Positions 22,479 through 23,000 of a stretch of 23,000 nt of DNA are shown here, one piece after another. Where the stretch lies: NCBI GenBank assembly GCA_947447315.1, contig CANFJD010000010.1:1-23000 (forward strand), in the 5' to 3' direction. The notes under the pieces were generated by a model. It had not been told where the DNA came from. It made no database searches and worked only from the letters and a program-made list of their open reading frames with translations. The stretch's first letter is position 1, and every line of letters starts with the position of its first letter. The stretch comes from Fimbriimonadaceae bacterium (GTDB lineage Bacteria; Armatimonadota; Fimbriimonadia; Fimbriimonadales; Fimbriimonadaceae). A program made the position numbers and the translations under genes.

Positions 22479-23000
22479 AGTGAAGCCCAATATTTGCCCG
22501 GCGTGCCAAAGCGCCGTCGATTACATACTTTGCCGCTTCCAATATATGCCTGGATTCGCGGGGATAGCGGGCAAACGGAGCCGATGGCTTGCGCTCATAT
22601 TCGGCTAGTAACTGTTTCTGGATGTCCGCTGCCTTTCTCAGGCCTTCGTCCGTGCGGTTTATCGCCACGTAGGTGGTCATGGCCTTTTGCATCGCCCGCC
22701 GCAACCGTACCGATTCAGATTCAGGAATGCATCGTAAAGGAGAGACCTCGGCCGCGCCACCTTCGGGTTCATCTACGCAAGCCTTCGCCGCTGCCATGCT
22801 GAACACCATCGCTTCCAGCAAACTGTTACTTGCGAGCCGATTAGCTCCGTGAACGCCCGTGCAAGCCACCTCTCCGCTGGCGTAGAGGCCCGGAATCGTT
22901 GTGCGACCGTCAAGATCAGTCTTCACCCCGCCACAAGAATAATGCTGAGCCGGCACGACGGGTATCCAGTCCTTTTCCATCTCAATCCCAATGCTGGTTA
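22459..23000 (-). CDS. nadB: L-aspartate oxidase, C-terminal part (5' end outside the window)
   Basis: The frame runs off the right edge; about 180 C-terminal residues are visible. NadB oxidises L-aspartate to iminoaspartate, the first step of de novo NAD synthesis, using FAD. The block IPVVPAQHYSCGGVKTDLDG followed by TTIPGLYASGEVACTGVHGANRLASNSLLE is diagnostic: the His of AQHYSCGG and the Arg of GANRLAS match active-site residues His351 and Arg386 of the E. coli enzyme. The helical C-terminal domain then runs to LHFNLDLA. The GANRLASNSLLE form separates it from succinate dehydrogenase and fumarate reductase flavoproteins. It converges with the exported-protein gene, overlapping by 20 bases. 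Partners nadA and nadC are not in the window. Confidence 0.95.
   Translation of the reverse strand, partial: TSIGIEMEKDWIPVVPAQHYSCGGVKTDLDGRTTIPGLYASGEVACTGVHGANRLASNSLLEAMVFSMAAAKACVDEPEGGAAEVSPLRCIPESESVRLRRAMQKAMTTYVAINRTDEGLRKAADIQKQLLAEYERKPSAPFARYPRESRHILEAAKYVIDGALARRANIGLHFNLDLA

Noticed and set aside
1..23000. CRISPR arrays, tRNA or rRNA genes, insertion sequences, attachment sites
   Set aside because: I saw no regularly spaced repeats, no recognisable tRNA or rRNA sequence and no transposase or integrase; none can be supported.

Overview
The window reads as bacterial chromosome of moderate to high GC, densely coded, with genes on both strands. It has no rRNA, tRNA, CRISPR array or recognisable transposon. 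The LptD-like outer-membrane barrel and several Sec-type signal peptides point to a diderm. That barrel, the type II pilin-like (DUF1559-like) protein, the ABC permease fused to its binding protein and the mix of Shine-Dalgarno and SD-less starts would fit the Armatimonadota (Fimbriimonas-like). This placement is an inference from gene content, not a database result.

Left part (1-3480, + strand): the 3' end of an ANTAR response regulator, a pilin-like membrane protein, a HIT-family (Ap4A phosphorylase-like) nucleotide hydrolase/transferase, a family 4 Fe-S uracil-DNA glycosylase overlapping it by 8 bases, and a secreted DUF5077/DUF3472 protein. Next (3550-7790) is a two-gene CUT1-type sugar ABC importer. 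The first gene encodes a binding protein fused to a MalF-type permease. The second encodes a MalG-type permease with an extra N-terminal membrane module and an enlarged external loop. No ATPase gene is present, so the ATPase must lie elsewhere.

Middle (7805-13412): a minus-strand pair, Ppx/GppA phosphatase then ComEA, overlapping by 34 bases. Divergent from it is a xylulokinase, with a perfect GGTACCC/GGGTACC inverted repeat between the two starts. Then come ribosomal protein S1, with an acidic low-complexity N-terminus and an RG-rich tail, and dephospho-CoA kinase. The kinase start codon sits 2 bases after the U-tract of a very strong terminator.

Right part (13413-22478): a 323-base leader with an extended -10 promoter and two near-identical mini-hairpins precedes four consecutive + strand genes for exported proteins: (1) a CsgG/FlgT-like protein with a Thr-rich linker, (2) a 935-residue protein ending in a FlgD-Ig-like domain, (3) an LptD-like barrel carrying an N-terminal bacterial Ig-like domain, and (4) an unrecognised 608-residue exported protein. 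Hairpins separate the first three. A complete intrinsic-terminator-like hairpin lies inside the signal-peptide codons of the LptD-like gene. This block is the best candidate for an undescribed envelope or surface system. The window ends with the C-terminal part of L-aspartate oxidase (nadB) on the minus strand, overlapping the last exported gene tail to tail by 20 bases.
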